NCBI GenBank assembly: GCA_022827625.1 | Contig: JAJEIE010000025.1 | Location: 149,485 to 213,484 of the forward strand | Length of the DNA stretch: 64,000 nucleotides | Direction: 5' to 3' | Source: Candidatus Poribacteria bacterium | GTDB lineage: Bacteria > Poribacteria > WGA-4E > WGA-3G | In this document: positions 63,861 through 64,000 of the stretch, piece after piece | Numbering within the stretch: the stretch's first letter is position 1 | Layout of the letters: every line of letters starts with the position of its first letter | Made by a program: the position numbers and the translations under genes | Notes under the pieces: model-generated | Seen by the model: the letters and a program-made list of their open reading frames with translations, nothing else | Databases searched by the model: none | Told to the model about the DNA's origin: nothing

Positions 63861-64000
63861 TGAAGTGCCACCCTTTATTTAGACCAAAAATTAGCAAAGT
63901 TAAGAGAAGGTTTGTCGTTGAAATTCTATAGGTGTCAAATACCCTAACGCCGAATGTGGGCGTTTCTGATGATACACCTGTGTGATAAAATGCCCGATGC
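63861..64000 (-). mobile_element. End of an IS3-family insertion element, continues past the window
   Basis: TGAAGTGCCACCCTTTATT at 63861 has the form of IS3-family terminal repeats (TGA..TGC.CCC). It is followed inward by the transposase 3' end. The rest of the element lies beyond 64000. Confidence 0.7.
63900..64000 (-). CDS. IS3-family transposase (OrfB), C-terminal end only
   Basis: The last 32 codons are in the window: YHQKRPHSALGYLTPIEF is the classic end of the rve integrase domain of IS3 OrfB. TAA is at 63900-63902. The remainder is outside the window. Confidence 0.85.
   Translation of the reverse strand, partial: IGHFITQVYHQKRPHSALGYLTPIEFQRQTFS

Noticed and set aside
1..64000. Alternative genetic code with TGA read as an amino acid
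   Set aside because: TGA ends several well-defined genes, for example at 23277, 30536 and 53888, so it is a normal stop codon here.
1..64000. CRISPR array, tRNA or rRNA gene, prophage, replication origin
   Set aside because: No regularly spaced direct repeats, tRNA-like cloverleaf, rRNA stretch, phage structural genes or DnaA-box cluster were seen on reading both strands.

Overview
The window reads as a piece of chromosome from a Gram-negative, heterotrophic, probably aquatic bacterium. The best guess is a Candidatus Poribacteria-like lineage. This is inferred from gene content: many secreted LamG, kelch, dockerin and LRR proteins, unusual glycoside hydrolases, a phytanoyl-CoA dioxygenase-family enzyme and short hairpin repeats between genes. 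No rRNA or tRNA gene was recognised to confirm it. An Omp85 barrel, a LolA-like protein and an outer-membrane DUF5916-type protein indicate a double membrane. TGA is a normal stop codon here, yet one gene carries two in-frame TGA codons that fit selenocysteine.

Layout. 1-4.3 kb: small hypothetical gene, redoxin-like protein, NAD-sugar epimerase, zinc-ribbon protein, citramalate synthase. 4.3-7.2 kb: an 816-bp gene-poor stretch with a perfect 30-bp palindrome and a 104-bp MITE-like element, then a secreted glycosidase-like protein with a dockerin tail. 7.2-10.6 kb: DacB-type carboxypeptidase, PhyH dioxygenase, Tat-exported SoxC-like molybdoenzyme. 10.7-12.5 kb: an IS607-type element (tnpA and tnpB). 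12.5-23.3 kb: exported superoxide dismutase, patatin, acyl-CoA desaturase, GTP-type PEP carboxykinase, Omp85 protein, B12-binding radical SAM protein and a double-NBD ABC ATPase. 23.3-26.8 kb: a fused MNT-HEPN gene and a four-gene envelope cluster including yidD. 26.8-37.8 kb: two glycosidase-like proteins, an exported PEP-synthase-like dikinase, LamG, kelch and DUF5916 proteins and an O-methyltransferase. 38-44.4 kb: the Trx/PDZ selenoprotein candidate, a chorismate-lyase-like protein, a TPR protein, a fused TRAP permease and a Gfo/Idh/MocA dehydrogenase. 44.5-48.6 kb: a 1365-residue LRR, YWTD-propeller and dockerin protein. 49-55 kb: a metal-homeostasis operon (DtxR/MntR regulator, MbfA-like ferritin-VIT1 exporter, ABC metal importer) behind a promoter with an overlapping operator. 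55-64 kb: secreted CBM-like and LamG proteins, a DUF255 thioredoxin-domain protein, a toxin-antitoxin pair, a DegT aminotransferase, a Uma2 nuclease, an AT-rich zinc/HEPN gene and the end of an IS3-family element that continues past the window.

The main themes are export and surface polysaccharide use, envelope biogenesis, metal and redox homeostasis, and small mobile or defence-like elements. The observations most worth a second look are the UxxU selenoprotein, the 104-bp MITE family, a shared C-terminal motif on four unrelated secreted proteins, the AT-rich HEPN gene, and the IS607 transposase that lacks its catalytic serine.
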